Assembly: GCF_900105415.1 (NCBI RefSeq)
Contig: NZ_FNSM01000001.1
Location: forward strand, 1,364,001-1,428,000
Source of the DNA: Streptomyces sp. TLI_105
GTDB lineage: Bacteria > Actinomycetota > Actinomycetes > Streptomycetales > Streptomycetaceae
Length of the DNA: 64,000 nt
Reading direction: 5' to 3'
Shown here: positions 18,035 to 28,363 of the stretch, piece after piece
How the letters are laid out: each line of letters starts with the position of its first letter
Position numbering within the stretch: the stretch's first letter is position 1
Made by a program: the position numbers and the translations under genes
Notes under the pieces: generated by a model
Database searches by the model: none
What the model was told of the DNA's origin: nothing
Seen by the model: the letters and a program-made list of their open reading frames with translations, nothing else

Positions 18035-19453
18035 TCAGAGCGCGCCGATGATGTCCTCGACCCGGTCCTTCGCGTCGCCGAAGAGCATGGAGGTGTTCTC
18101 GCGGAAGAACAGCGGGTTCTGTACGCCCGCGTAGCCGGAGGCCATCGAGCGCTTGAAGACGATGACCTTGTTCGCCTCCCAGACGGTGAGGACCGGCATG
18201 CCGGCGATCGGGCTGCTGGGGTCCTCGGCGCCGGCCGGGTTGACCGTGTCGTTGGCGCCGATCACGAGGACGACGTCGGTGTCGGCGAAGTCCTCGTTGA
18301 TCTCGTCCATCTCGAGCACGATGTCGTACGGCACCTTGGCCTCGGCGAGGAGCACGTTCATGTGGCCGGGCAGGCGGCCGGCGACCGGGTGGATGCCGAA
18401 CCGCACGTCGACGCCCTTCGCCCGCAGCTTCGAGGTGAGCTCCGCGACCGGGTACTGCGCCTGCGCCACGGCCATGCCGTAGCCGGGCGTGATGACCACC
18501 GAGCGGGCCGCGCCGAGGAGTTCGGCGGCGGCCTGGGCGGTGATCTCGTGGTGCTCGCCGTAGTCGACGTCCGAGGTCGAGGGCGCCTCGATGCCGAAGC
18601 CGCCGGCGATGACGGAGATGAACGAGCGGTTCATCGCCTTGCACATGATGTACGACAGGTAGGCACCCGAGGAGCCGACCAGGGCGCCGGTGATGATCAG
18701 CAGGTCGTTGCCGAGCAGGAAGCCGGAGGCCGCCGCCGCCCAGCCGGAGTAGCTGTTGAGCATCGAGACCACGACCGGCATGTCGCCGCCGCCGATCGAG
18801 GCCACCAGGTGCCAGCCCAGGGCGAGCGCCAGGACCGTCACGGCGATCAGCAGCCACAGTTCCGGCGTGATCACGAACCACACCGTGAGGGCGGCGAACA
18901 GGCCGAGGGAACCGAGGTTCAGCGCGTTCTTGCCCGGCAGCATGAGCGGCTTGGAGCTGATCTTCGCCGAGAGCTTCAGGTAGGCCACGATGGAGCCGGT
19001 GAAGGTCACCGCGCCGATGAACAGGCCGATGAACACCTCGGCGTGGTGGATGTCCAGCGTGCCGAGCGCGTCCAGGGCCGCGGCCTCGTGGCCGTCGGGC
19101 TCGTGCTCGACGTTCAGGAAGCCGTTCCAGCTGACCAGCACGGCCGCGAGGCCGACGAAGGAGTGCAGCAGCGCGATCAGTTCGGGCATGCCGGTCATCT
19201 CGACGCCACGGGCGCGCTGCAGACCGATCAGCGCGCCGATCAGCATGGCCACGGCCATCAGCCCGAGGCCGGCGGTGCTGATGTCGCCGTCGATCGCGAG
19301 CACGATGGTCGCGACGAGTGCGACGCCCATGCCGAGCATGCCGAACGCGTTGCCGAGCCGTGCGGACTCGTGCTTGGAGAGTCCTGCCAGCGCGAGGATG
19401 AACAACAGCGCGGCAACGAGGTAAGCCGCCTGTGCGGCGATGGTCGCAGACAT
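18035..19453 (-). CDS. pntB: NAD(P) transhydrogenase subunit beta
   Basis: An integral membrane protein of 472 aa with about nine hydrophobic segments in the first 280 residues. The NADP(H)-binding domain III follows ([70 protein letters not shown]). It transfers hydride between NADH and NADP+ coupled to inward proton movement. The stop of the alpha-subunit gene is 1 nt before this ATG, so the two are an operon. Confidence 0.95.
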   Translation of the reverse strand: MSATIAAQAAYLVAALLFILALAGLSKHESARLGNAFGMLGMGVALVATIVLAIDGDISTAGLGLMAVAMLIGALIGLQRARGVEMTGMPELIALLHSFVGLAAVLVSWNGFLNVEHEPDGHEAAALDALGTLDIHHAEVFIGLFIGAVTFTGSIVAYLKLSAKISSKPLMLPGKNALNLGSLGLFAALTVWFVITPELWLLIAVTVLALALGWHLVASIGGGDMPVVVSMLNSYSGWAAAASGFLLGNDLLIITGALVGSSGAYLSYIMCKAMNRSFISVIAGGFGIEAPSTSDVDYGEHHEITAQAAAELLGAARSVVITPGYGMAVAQAQYPVAELTSKLRAKGVDVRFGIHPVAGRLPGHMNVLLAEAKVPYDIVLEMDEINEDFADTDVVLVIGANDTVNPAGAEDPSSPIAGMPVLTVWEANKVIVFKRSMASGYAGVQNPLFFRENTSMLFGDAKDRVEDIIGAL

Positions 19454-19454
19454 G

Positions 19455-20984
19455 TCAGCTCCGGTTGAACATGGCGAGCATGCGACGCGTCACCGCGAAG
19501 CCGCCGAAGACGTTGATACTGGCCAGGAGGATCGCCACGGACGACAGCACCGTGACCGCGGTGCTCGAGTGCCCGATCTGCAGCAGCGCGCCGACGACGA
19601 TGATCCCGGAGATCGCGTTGGTCACCGACATGAGCGGCGTGTGCAGGGCGTGGTGCACATGGCCGATCACGTAGTAGCCGATCACGATCGCGAGCACGAA
19701 GACGGTCACGTGGGGCAGCAGCGCCGCCGGGGCGAACCCGGCGGCGAGGAACAGCGCCAGCGCGGCGACCGCCACCCCGCCGAAGCGCCGGGCCGGCGTC
19801 ATCGGCTCCTTCTTCGGCTTCGCCGGCTTCGTCTCCGCCGTCGCGGGCGCGGGGGCCGGGGCGGCCGAGACCTGGACCGGCGGGGGCGGCCACGCCGACT
19901 CGCCCTCGCGGACGACGGTGATCGAGCGCTGTACCGGGTCGTCCCAGTCGAGGACCAACTGCCCGTCCTTGCCGGGCGTCATCAGCTTCAGCAGGTTGAC
20001 CAGGTTCGTGCCGTACAGCTGGGAGGCCTGGGCCGGCAGCCGACCCGCCAGATCGGTGTAGCCGATGATCGTCACGCCGTTCGCCGTGACGACCTTCTCG
20101 CCCTTCACGGTGCCCTCGACGTTGCCGCCGTTGGCGGCCGCCATGTCGACGATCACGGAGCCCGGCTTCATGCTCGCCACCATCTCCGCGGTGATGAGCG
20201 TCGGCGCGGGGCGTCCGGGGATCAGCGCGGTGGTGATGACGATGTCGACCTCACGGCACTGCGCGGCGTAGAGCTCGACCTCGCGCGCCTTGTAGTCGTC
20301 GCCCATCTCCTTGGCGTAGCCCGTCTTCGAGACCTCGACCTCCGGGGACTCGATCGACAGGTACTCGCCGCCCAGCGACCGCACCTGGTCGGCCACTTCG
20401 GGCCGGGGGTCGGTCGCCCGTACGATCGCGCCGAGCGAGCCCGCCGCACCGATCGCGGCCAGTCCCGCGACGCCCGCGCCCGCGACGAGCACCTTCGCCG
20501 GCGGCACCTTGCCCGCCGCCGTCACCTGGCCGGTGAAGAACCGGCCGAACGTGTGCGCCGCCTCGACCACGGCTCGGTATCCGGCGATGTTCGCCATCGA
20601 CGACAGCACGTCCATCGACTGCGCCCGGCTGATGCGCGGCACGGCGTCCATCGACAGCGCCGTGAACGGCCGGCGGCCCAGGTCCTCGACCATCGCGGGG
20701 TCGAACGCCGGGGCGAACAGGGCGATCACCGTCGCCTCGGGCCGTACACCGTCCAGCTGAGCGGGGCTCGGGGCGTTGACCCCGAGGACCACGTCGGCGG
20801 CCGTCGCGTCGCCGATGCGCGCGCCGGCGGCCTCGTAGGCGCTGTCGGTGAAGCCCGCCGCGACACCCGCGCCGGAGTCGACGACGACGTCGTACCCCAG
20901 TTTGCGGATCGGTTCGATCGTGGCGGGTGTGGCCGAGACACGATGCTCACCTGCCCGCGCCTCCTTGAGGACTCCGACAATCAC
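19455..20984 (-). CDS. pntA: NAD(P) transhydrogenase subunit alpha
   Basis: A protein of 509 aa, full length for the fused alpha form. The N-terminal NAD-binding domain I has [39 protein letters not shown] and [21 protein letters not shown] Pro/Ala-rich linker (about 365-395) leads to the four-helix membrane domain (about 405-505). It binds NAD(H) and works with the beta subunit encoded 1 nt downstream. The start is GTG 20984 with GGAG upstream. The 290-bp region before it contains no clear gene. Confidence 0.95.
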   Translation of the reverse strand: MIVGVLKEARAGEHRVSATPATIEPIRKLGYDVVVDSGAGVAAGFTDSAYEAAGARIGDATAADVVLGVNAPSPAQLDGVRPEATVIALFAPAFDPAMVEDLGRRPFTALSMDAVPRISRAQSMDVLSSMANIAGYRAVVEAAHTFGRFFTGQVTAAGKVPPAKVLVAGAGVAGLAAIGAAGSLGAIVRATDPRPEVADQVRSLGGEYLSIESPEVEVSKTGYAKEMGDDYKAREVELYAAQCREVDIVITTALIPGRPAPTLITAEMVASMKPGSVIVDMAAANGGNVEGTVKGEKVVTANGVTIIGYTDLAGRLPAQASQLYGTNLVNLLKLMTPGKDGQLVLDWDDPVQRSITVVREGESAWPPPPVQVSAAPAPAPATAETKPAKPKKEPMTPARRFGGVAVAALALFLAAGFAPAALLPHVTVFVLAIVIGYYVIGHVHHALHTPLMSVTNAISGIIVVGALLQIGHSSTAVTVLSSVAILLASINVFGGFAVTRRMLAMFNRS

Positions 20985-21274
20985 GAGTGTTCTCCGTTCG
21001 CTGCAGTTGCCGTCGACGGCCGTTCTCTACCTCGACTCCGATTCGGGTTTTGCCCCCCTCAGAATCGGGCCGCTCCCACCTCGACCGGAAGCGTGCCGGC
21101 GGTGATCAATGCCACACCACTCGACCTACCCATCGCGAGCGACCGCTCCGCGGGCACGGCGAACTCACCGGGGCTCCTGGTTGAGGACGGGCTCACGTTA
21201 GGGGTCCCCGGTCCTCCCGCGACACCGGCCGTTCAAGGGGGATAGCTCATATTGACGCGCGACTCGTCGCGCTC

Positions 21275-22555
21275 CTACGCTCCGCCCCCGTCGGGCGCCG
21301 CCGACGGCCGCGACGCGCGCTTCTCGGCCTGGTCCCGCAGCTCGCTCTTGGCCAGGGCGTTCTTGTGGACCTCGTCCGGGCCGTCGGCGAAGCGCAGGGT
21401 CCGGATGTGGGCGTACATGTTGGCGAGCATGAAGTCCTGGGACAGCCCGCCGGCGCCGTGGACCTGGATCGCCTTGTCGAGGATCCACTGCACGGTGGCC
21501 GGGGTCGCGATCTTGATGGCCTGGATCTCGGCGTGCGCGCCCTTGTTGCCGACGGTGTCCATCAGCCACGCGGTCTTGAGCACGAGCAGCCTCAACTGCT
21601 CGATGCGCACCCGGGATTCGGCGATCCAGTCACGGATGACGCCCTGCTCGGCGATCGGCCTGCCGAAGGCGACGCGCTCCTCGGCGCGGGCGCACATCAG
21701 CTCGACGGCCCGCTCGGCGATGCCGATCGAGCGCATGCAGTGGTGGATGCGGCCGGGGCCGAGGCGCGCCTGGGCGATGCCGAAGCCGTCGCCCTCGCCG
21801 CCGATCAGGTTCGCCGCGGGGACCCGTACGTCGGTGAACGTCAGCTCGGCGTGACCGCCGTGCTCGCGGTCGTCGTAACCGAAGACCTCCATGCCGCGGT
21901 GGATCTCGAAGCCGGGGGTGTCCCGCTCCACGAGGATCATCGACTGCTGACGGTGCCGCTCGGCGCCCGGGTCGGTCTTGCCCATCACGATGAAGATCTT
22001 CGCGTGGGGGTTCATCGCGCCCGTGATCCACCACTTGCTGCCGTTGATCACGTACTCGTCGCCGTCACGCACGATCGAGGTGCCGATGTTGGTGGCGTCG
22101 GAGGACGCGACGTTCGGCTCGGTCATCGCGAACGCCGAACGGATCTCGCCGGCGAGCAGCGGCTCCAGCCAGCGCCTCTTCTGCTCCGGGGTGCCGAACA
22201 TGTGCAGCACCTCCATGTTGCCGGTGTCCGGCGCCGCGCAGTTCATCGCCGGGGGCGCGAGGTGGAGGCTGCGTCCGCTGATCTCCGCCAGTGGGGCGTA
22301 CTGGAGGTTCGTCAGGCCGCCGCCCTCCTCTCCCGGCAGGCTGTGCTGGTCTACAAGAAAAAGGTTCCACAGGCCGCGCCTGCGGGCCTCGGTCCGCAGC
22401 TCTTGGAGGACCGGGACCGAGTCCCAGGCCCAGGGGTCGTCGAGCGCCGCGAGCTGCTCGTGGAAGACCTTCTCGGCCGGGTACACGTGCTGGTCCATGA
22501 ACCCGAGCAGCGACGCGCGCAGTTCCTCGGTCCTGGCATCGAACCGGAATTCCAT
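21275..22555 (-). CDS. Acyl-CoA dehydrogenase (ACAD10/11 C-terminal-domain type)
   Basis: A protein of 426 aa with all three ACAD domains: helical N-terminus, beta middle domain ([47 protein letters not shown]) and C-terminal helices ([33 protein letters not shown]). The sequence is of the ACAD10/ACAD11 kind. Its ATG overlaps the stop of the APH-type kinase gene as TGATG, so the two are translationally coupled. In animals these two enzymes are fused in one polypeptide that processes 4-hydroxyacyl-CoA through a phosphorylated intermediate; the same joint role is inferred here. Confidence 0.88.
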   Translation of the reverse strand: MEFRFDARTEELRASLLGFMDQHVYPAEKVFHEQLAALDDPWAWDSVPVLQELRTEARRRGLWNLFLVDQHSLPGEEGGGLTNLQYAPLAEISGRSLHLAPPAMNCAAPDTGNMEVLHMFGTPEQKRRWLEPLLAGEIRSAFAMTEPNVASSDATNIGTSIVRDGDEYVINGSKWWITGAMNPHAKIFIVMGKTDPGAERHRQQSMILVERDTPGFEIHRGMEVFGYDDREHGGHAELTFTDVRVPAANLIGGEGDGFGIAQARLGPGRIHHCMRSIGIAERAVELMCARAEERVAFGRPIAEQGVIRDWIAESRVRIEQLRLLVLKTAWLMDTVGNKGAHAEIQAIKIATPATVQWILDKAIQVHGAGGLSQDFMLANMYAHIRTLRFADGPDEVHKNALAKSELRDQAEKRASRPSAAPDGGGA

Positions 22556-23661
22556 CAGTGCGTCTCCTTCAGCGCGGAAAGGCCGGCGTCGAGCAGCGGA
22601 CCGATCGCCTCGCCGAGGGTCTCGAAGCCCTCCCCGACGGTCTGGCCGTTGAGGTGGCGGTAGTGGATGCCCTCGATGATCACGGCGAGCTTGAACGCGG
22701 CCAGGCCCAGGTGGAAGCCGAACCGAGAGAGGTCCCGGCCGCTGCCCGCGGCGTACCGCTCGATCGTCTCGGCCTCGGTGAGGTAGCCGGGCGCGCCCGC
22801 GACGGTGCTGACGCCAGCGCCGTCGCCGACGACCTCGCCCAGCCGGTTGTAGACGACCATCAGCGCGAGGTCGGACAGCGGGTCGCCGAGCGTCGCCATC
22901 TCCCAGTCGAGCACCGCCGTCGCCCGGTCGTCGTCGTCGACCAGTACGTTGTCGAGCCGGTAGTCGCCGTGCACGATGCCGCTGTCCGACTCCGTGGGGA
23001 CGTCGGCGGAGAGCCGGCGGTGGAGCTCGTCGGCTGCCGGGAGGTCCCGGCTGTACGAGGCGTCGAGCTGCTTCTTCCAGCGGCGGACCTGGCGCTCCAG
23101 GTAGCCCTCGGGGCGGCCGAAGTCGGCGAGACCGACCTCCGCCGGGTCCACCCGGTGCAGCGTGACGAGGGTGTCGACGAGGCGCTCCGAGATCCGCCGG
23201 GTGCGCTCCTCGCCGAGGGGGGCGAGCTCGGCCGCGAGCCGGTACGGGGTGCCGGCGCACTGCGCCATCACGTAGAACGGGGCTCCCAGGACCTCGGGGT
23301 CGTCGCAGAGCCCGAAGGTCTCCGGCACCGGGACCGAGGTGTCCCGCAGGGCGCTCGTCACGCGGTACTCACGGCCCATGTCGTGCGCGGTCGCGAGGAC
23401 GTGCCCGAGGGGCGGGCGGCGGACGATCCAGGTGCTGTTGCCGTCGGTGACGCGGTAGGTGAGGTTGGACTTGCCGCCGGCGATCAGCGTGGCCGACAGC
23501 TCGGAGCCGGCGCCGGGGACGTGCGCGGCCAGCCAGTTTCCGAGCCTGTCCAGGTCGAGGCCGGGCGGGGAGGGGGCCGATCGGCCATCACCGCACCACC
23601 ACGGTGACGGTGTCGGCCACGCACACCGGCTTGTCGCCGCCGTCGCGCTCGACGGTGACAC
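22555..23661 (-). CDS. APH-type acyl-CoA kinase (ACAD10/11 kinase-domain type), probable N-terminal frameshift
   Basis: The homologous part ([15 protein letters not shown] onward, about 345 aa) is an aminoglycoside-phosphotransferase fold: ATP-binding [10 protein letters not shown], catalytic [11 protein letters not shown] and [15 protein letters not shown]. This subgroup is related to LvaA and the ACAD11 kinase domain, which act on 4-hydroxyacyl-CoA rather than antibiotics. The open frame can only start at GTG 23661, deep inside the upstream MaoC gene. The expected ATG at 23588 overlaps the MaoC stop (TGATG) like its neighbours, but its frame reads [12 protein letters not shown] and never joins the kinase frame. 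Adding one C in the C5 run opposite 23572-23576 gives [14 protein letters not shown], which is the normal family start. Confidence 0.75.
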   Translation of the reverse strand: MSPSSATAATSRCAWPTPSPWWCGDGRSAPSPPGLDLDRLGNWLAAHVPGAGSELSATLIAGGKSNLTYRVTDGNSTWIVRRPPLGHVLATAHDMGREYRVTSALRDTSVPVPETFGLCDDPEVLGAPFYVMAQCAGTPYRLAAELAPLGEERTRRISERLVDTLVTLHRVDPAEVGLADFGRPEGYLERQVRRWKKQLDASYSRDLPAADELHRRLSADVPTESDSGIVHGDYRLDNVLVDDDDRATAVLDWEMATLGDPLSDLALMVVYNRLGEVVGDGAGVSTVAGAPGYLTEAETIERYAAGSGRDLSRFGFHLGLAAFKLAVIIEGIHYRHLNGQTVGEGFETLGEAIGPLLDAGLSALKETH

Positions 23662-24049
23662 GGGTGACGACCTGGTAGCCCCCGCCGCCGGGGGTCACCT
23701 CCACGAGTTCGACACCGGCCCGTACCCGTGAGCCGACCGGGACCGGCGCCGGGAAGCGGACCTTGTTCGCGCCGTAGTTCACGCCCATGCGCACGCCCGT
23801 GACCTCGTACACCTCCCAGCACAGCATCGGGATCAGGCTGAGGGTGAGGTAGCCGTGCGCGATGGTGGTGCCGAACGGGCCCTCGGCGGCCCGCTCCGGG
23901 TCGACGTGGATCCACTGGTGGTCGCCGGTGGCGTCGGCGAACCTGTCGATCTGCTGCTGGGTGACGGTGTGCCAGTCCGAGTGGCCGAGGTGGGTACCGG
24001 CCGCCTTCTCCAGTTCGGCGATGCCGTCGAACGTTCTCGGGGTGGTCAT
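23588..24049 (-). CDS. MaoC-family hotdog dehydratase
   Basis: A protein of 153 aa with a single hotdog fold of the (R)-enoyl-CoA hydratase type. Visible are FADATGDHQWIHVDPERA (catalytic Asp/His with the following proline-acidic stretch) and GTTIAHGYLTLSLIP (substrate pocket). It would hydrate an enoyl-CoA or dehydrate a 3-hydroxyacyl-CoA in beta-oxidation. It overlaps the HAD gene by 4 nt (ATGA) upstream and the expected kinase ATG downstream (TGATG), so it sits in a tightly coupled operon. Confidence 0.9.
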   Translation of the reverse strand: MTTPRTFDGIAELEKAAGTHLGHSDWHTVTQQQIDRFADATGDHQWIHVDPERAAEGPFGTTIAHGYLTLSLIPMLCWEVYEVTGVRMGVNYGANKVRFPAPVPVGSRVRAGVELVEVTPGGGGYQVVTRVTVERDGGDKPVCVADTVTVVVR

Positions 24050-24729
24050 GCGGGGGCTCCGTTCGGGGTGGGGCGCAGCCCCGGGACGAGCGCGGCGAGG
24101 GCCGCGCGGGTGGAGGGGGCGTCGACGTGCAGGTGGGCCCGCATCCCGACGGCTCGCGCGCCGAGCACGTTGGGCTCGGCGTCGTCGACGAAGAGCGCGC
24201 TCCCGGCGGCGACGCCGAGGCGCGCGAGGGTCAGCTCGTAGATCGGGGCCGCCGGCTTGCGCAGGCCGACCTCGCCGGAGATGACGACGGGGTCGAGCAG
24301 CGCGTCGATCCGCTCGCGCGGATAGGTGTTGCCCCAGCTGTTGGACAGGAGGGCGACCCGGACGCCGAGCGCGCGCAGCTCCTCGACGAGGTCGAACATC
24401 GCCGGGTCGGGCCGCATCGCGGCGAAGAGCCGGGAGAGCACGCCGACCGGGTCGACCGGACGGCCGTCGATCGTGGTGAGCTCCGCGGCGAGCAGGGCGT
24501 CGAACTCGGCGACGGTCAGCTCGCCGGTCTCCAGGCGGTGGATCGGGGTGCCGGCGGGCGCACGGCGGGACATCCAGGCCCTGAGGGTCCGGGAGAACGA
24601 CTCCGGATCGATGCCGTCGGCCTCGATCCAGGCCGCGATCGACTCCTTCACGGGCCCGGTGAGCACGCCGCCGTAGTCGAGGACGACGGCCTCGACCGGT
24701 GCGGTCGGCGGGACGTCGGCGCTGGTCAC
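24046..24729 (-). CDS. HAD-family hydrolase (ACAD10 N-terminal-domain type)
   Basis: A HAD phosphatase of 227 aa. Motif I is present in the form VVLDYGGVLTGP, with the second nucleophile-region Asp replaced by Gly, as in the epoxide-hydrolase-N/ACAD10 subgroup. Motif II is LLSNSWG, motif III Lys is in GLRKPAAPIYE, and motif IV is FVDDAEPNV. The GTG start at 24729 overlaps the SDR stop as GTGA. In human ACAD10 a HAD domain is fused ahead of the kinase and dehydrogenase; here the same three parts are separate neighbours. It may act on a phosphorylated acyl intermediate (inference). Confidence 0.85.
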   Translation of the reverse strand: MTSADVPPTAPVEAVVLDYGGVLTGPVKESIAAWIEADGIDPESFSRTLRAWMSRRAPAGTPIHRLETGELTVAEFDALLAAELTTIDGRPVDPVGVLSRLFAAMRPDPAMFDLVEELRALGVRVALLSNSWGNTYPRERIDALLDPVVISGEVGLRKPAAPIYELTLARLGVAAGSALFVDDAEPNVLGARAVGMRAHLHVDAPSTRAALAALVPGLRPTPNGAPA

Positions 24730-25481
24730 TCGGCTGCCCCGACGCGTGTGACGCCCCCGTCGACGACGACGGTCTGGCCGGTGAGCCAGGCGGCGTCCTC
24801 GGAGAGCAGGAAGGCGACGACGCCGCCGATGTCCTCGGGCTCGCCCAGCCGCTTGAGCGGGTAGCGGGCCGCGAGCTGATCCTCGCGGCCCTCGTACAGG
24901 GCGGTGGCGAACTTCGTCTTGACGACGGCCGGCGCGATCGCGTTGACCCGGATGTCCGGGCCCAGCTCGACGGCCAGGAGCTCGGTCATCGAGATCAGCA
25001 TCGCCTTGCTGGCGCCGTACATGCCGATCATGGGCGCCGGCTGGACGCCGGAGACCGAGGAGACGTTGACGACCGCGCCGCCGTGCTCCTTCATCCATGC
25101 GCCATGGACTTGCTGGATCCAGGAGAGCGCGGCGAGGCAGTTGGTCTCGACGATCTTGCGGGCGGCCGCCAGGTCGAGCTCGATCATCGGGCCGTACACC
25201 GGGTTGATGCCGGTGTTGTTCACCAGCAGGTCCACGCTGCCGAACGCCTCGATCGCCTGGCGGACGGTGTCGGTCTGGTGCGCGAGGTCGTCGGCCTTGC
25301 CGGCGACGCCGAGGGCGTGCGCGGGGCCGCCCAGGGCGGCGACCGCCTGGTCGAGCGTCTCCTTCGTACGGCCGGTGATGACGACCCGGGCCCCCTCGGC
25401 GACGAGCCGCTCGGCGATGGCCAGGCCGATGCCGCGGCTGGCGCCGGTGACGATCGCGGTCTTTCCCTCGAAACGCTTCAT
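24726..25481 (-). CDS. Short-chain dehydrogenase/reductase (FabG-like)
   Basis: A classical SDR of 251 aa: cofactor motif TGASRGIG (13-20), VNNTG (NNAG motif), catalytic Ser in VSSVSG, and YGASK with the Tyr/Lys pair. It ends with the usual GQTVVVDGG. NAD(P)-dependent oxidation of a 3-hydroxyacyl-CoA is the likely step, given the thiolase, MaoC and acyl-CoA dehydrogenase in the same operon. It overlaps the HAD gene by 4 nt. Confidence 0.88.
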   Translation of the reverse strand: MKRFEGKTAIVTGASRGIGLAIAERLVAEGARVVITGRTKETLDQAVAALGGPAHALGVAGKADDLAHQTDTVRQAIEAFGSVDLLVNNTGINPVYGPMIELDLAAARKIVETNCLAALSWIQQVHGAWMKEHGGAVVNVSSVSGVQPAPMIGMYGASKAMLISMTELLAVELGPDIRVNAIAPAVVKTKFATALYEGREDQLAARYPLKRLGEPEDIGGVVAFLLSEDAAWLTGQTVVVDGGVTRVGAAE

Positions 25482-25505
25482 GTTCTCCGTACTTCCTTCT
25501 CTGTT

Positions 25506-25544
25506 CGGACGTGCTCGGCTCGGACGTGCTCGGCTCGGACGTGC

Positions 25545-25550
<6 letters not shown>
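25506..25550. repeat. Three 15-bp tandem repeats
   Basis: CGGACGTGCTCGGCT occurs twice head to tail (25506-25520, 25521-25535), then once with a single change (25536-25550, AGCT for GGCT). The third copy covers the stop codon of the thiolase gene. The array fills the gap between thiolase and SDR and may be replication slippage. Confidence 0.85.
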
Positions 25551-26771
<1,221 letters not shown>

Positions 26772-26790
26772 GGGACCTCCCTTTACATGC

Positions 26791-26804
26791 TAAGCGGTTG
26801 CTTA
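26791..26804. promoter_or_regulatory. Candidate TetR operator before beta-oxidation operon
   Basis: TAAGC, 4 nt, GCTTA forms an inverted repeat 20 nt before the thiolase start. The minus strand reads TAAGCAACCGCTTA, a form common for TetR repressors of acyl-CoA metabolism. The TetR gene at 27023-27646 is the nearest candidate regulator. Confidence 0.55.
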
Positions 26805-27022
26805 CCCAAGGTGGGCCCACTGTGCAACGGGCGACGGACAGCCGTCAACAGGCGATCGGGGTGGGAGCGGAATGACTTATGTCATGTCGACAGGAGGCGG
26901 CCGGTGCACGGCACACGGCACACGGCACCCGTGACATCAGCGGCGCCCGTGGCATCGACGACGCCCGAGGGCAGGGGGCGACGGCGCCCGAAGTCAGGGG
27001 CGGCAGCGCCCGAGGGCAGTGG

Positions 27023-27646
27023 TCAGCGAGCCGCGATGCCCGCGATGAACAGGTCGGCGAACGTACGGGCGACCTCGTCGGCCGAGGCCTCGCCCTCGGA
27101 GCGCCACCACATGGGCAGGTGGTGGACCGACCCGAAGCAGTAGTCGACGGCCAGCTCGGCGCTGACGTCGTCGCGGAACACGCCCTCGCGCTGCCCCTCG
27201 ACGATGAGCGCCCGGAAGGTCTCGTGGTAGCGCCGGCGCTCCCGTCGCACCTGCCGCTGGTTCTCCTCGGCGAGCTGGTGCAGCGACCGGAAGAAGATCG
27301 TGGCGCTCTGGAGGTTCTCGATCGTCGTCACCACGACGTCCACCACCGCCGCGTGGACGCGCTCCGCCACCGGCAGGTCCGTCGCCACCACGGCGTCGAG
27401 GCGCTCGGTCTGCATCCGCAGCACCCGCAGGTAGATCTCGTGGAGCAGGTCGTCCTTGGAGGGGAAGTAGTGGTACATGGCGCCCTTGGTGACCCCCGCG
27501 GCGCGCACCACGTCCTGCACCGACGTCCCGTCGAAGCCCTTCTCCGCGAAGAGCTCCAGGGCCGCGTCCAGCAACCGCTCGGGGACCGTGCGGCCGTTGA
27601 CGGTCGCCGGTGGCCGTCCCCTCCGGCGCCCCTCCGCTGCGGACAC
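27023..27646 (-). CDS. TetR-family regulator
   Basis: A protein of 207 aa with an N-terminal basic arm (RRRGRPP) and a TetR HTH: LLDAALELFAEKGFDGTSVQ, VVRAAGVTKGAMYHYFPSKD. The C-terminal ligand-binding domain ends WRSEGEASADEVARTFADLF. GTG 27646 is the start. It lies upstream of the thiolase operon on the same strand, separated by 251 bp that hold a candidate operator. Probable repressor of fatty-acid catabolism genes released by an acyl-CoA; this is inferred from position. The second TetR gene ends 10 nt before it. Confidence 0.88.
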   Translation of the reverse strand: MSAAEGRRRGRPPATVNGRTVPERLLDAALELFAEKGFDGTSVQDVVRAAGVTKGAMYHYFPSKDDLLHEIYLRVLRMQTERLDAVVATDLPVAERVHAAVVDVVVTTIENLQSATIFFRSLHQLAEENQRQVRRERRRYHETFRALIVEGQREGVFRDDVSAELAVDYCFGSVHHLPMWWRSEGEASADEVARTFADLFIAGIAAR

Positions 27647-27656
27647 GGCCGATCCC

Positions 27657-28298
27657 CTAGCGGCGTCGCTTCGGGGCGTACGTCTCCAGGTACGCGGTCA
27701 TGAGACGGCGCGCCTCGTCGACCGTGGCCTCGTCGCCGGTCCGGGAGTCCTTGAAGGCGAGGCCGAAGATCCGGTCGGCGGCCTCGTAGGCCACCTGCAC
27801 GGCGAGCCGGGGGGTGTCGGCGACGATCAGCTTCCGCTCGACGAGGTGGCGCCGGAACGCCTCGGCCTGCGTCCTGCCCCAGGCCTCCTCCAGCTCCATG
27901 AGCACGGGGGCGCGCCCCGGGGCGTACCACAGCTCCACCACGCTCGGGTGCTCGCGGCAGTAGGCGAGCTGCGGGTCGATCAGCGCGTCGACGACCTCGC
28001 GCAGGGTGGTGCCGGGCCCGAGGTCGTCCGCCGCCTGCGCGAGGAGCTCGCCCATGTCCTGGCCGTGGCGCCGCAGGAGCGCGGCGTCGACCTGGTTCCG
28101 GTCGGCGAAGTAGTGGTAGACGGAGGCGGTGGGGATGCCGGCCCGCTTGCCGACGGCGCCGAGCGTGGAGGCCTCGTACCCCTCCTCCGCGAGGATCTGG
28201 TCGGCGGCGTCCAGGATCGCCTGCACGCGCTTCATGCCGCGGCGTTGCACGGGCGCCGGACGGGAAGCCACCCGTGACATCACCGGATTCTCGACCAT
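27657..28298 (-). CDS. TetR-family regulator
   Basis: A protein of 213 aa with HTH residues about 22-68: RVQAILDAADQILAEEGYEA, LGAVGKRAGIPTASVYHYF. The C-terminal domain is different from its neighbour's. A palindrome with 9-bp arms (28287-28309) overlaps the ATG at 28298, so autoregulation is likely. Another in-frame start is ATG 28280 (MSRVASRP). Neither has a strong ribosome site, so translation may be leaderless. It is followed at 10 nt by the other TetR gene, and the two probably share a transcript. Confidence 0.85.
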   Translation of the reverse strand: MVENPVMSRVASRPAPVQRRGMKRVQAILDAADQILAEEGYEASTLGAVGKRAGIPTASVYHYFADRNQVDAALLRRHGQDMGELLAQAADDLGPGTTLREVVDALIDPQLAYCREHPSVVELWYAPGRAPVLMELEEAWGRTQAEAFRRHLVERKLIVADTPRLAVQVAYEAADRIFGLAFKDSRTGDEATVDEARRLMTAYLETYAPKRRR

Positions 28299-28309
28299 CA
28301 GTCGAGAAT
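28287..28309. promoter_or_regulatory. Operator palindrome overlapping TetR start codon
   Basis: ATTCTCGAC, 5 nt, GTCGAGAAT: perfect 9-bp arms at 28287-28295 and 28301-28309. The CAT in the spacer is the complement of the ATG at 28298. Binding here would block both transcription and any leaderless start. Confidence 0.75.
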
Positions 28310-28363
28310 ATCAGCCGGGACCGCACAAGATCATCGAAAGAGGACGTGGGGCCGGGCCCCGGG

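Noticed and set aside
22555..23661. Aminoglycoside-resistance phosphotransferase
   Set aside because: The fold is APH-like, but the sequence subgroup and the beta-oxidation operon point to acyl-CoA metabolism, not antibiotic resistance.
26880..27022. Short imperfect repeats (GCACACGG and GCGCCCGA-containing units)
   Set aside because: Copies are irregular and degenerate; no CRISPR-like spacing and no promoter logic could be seen.
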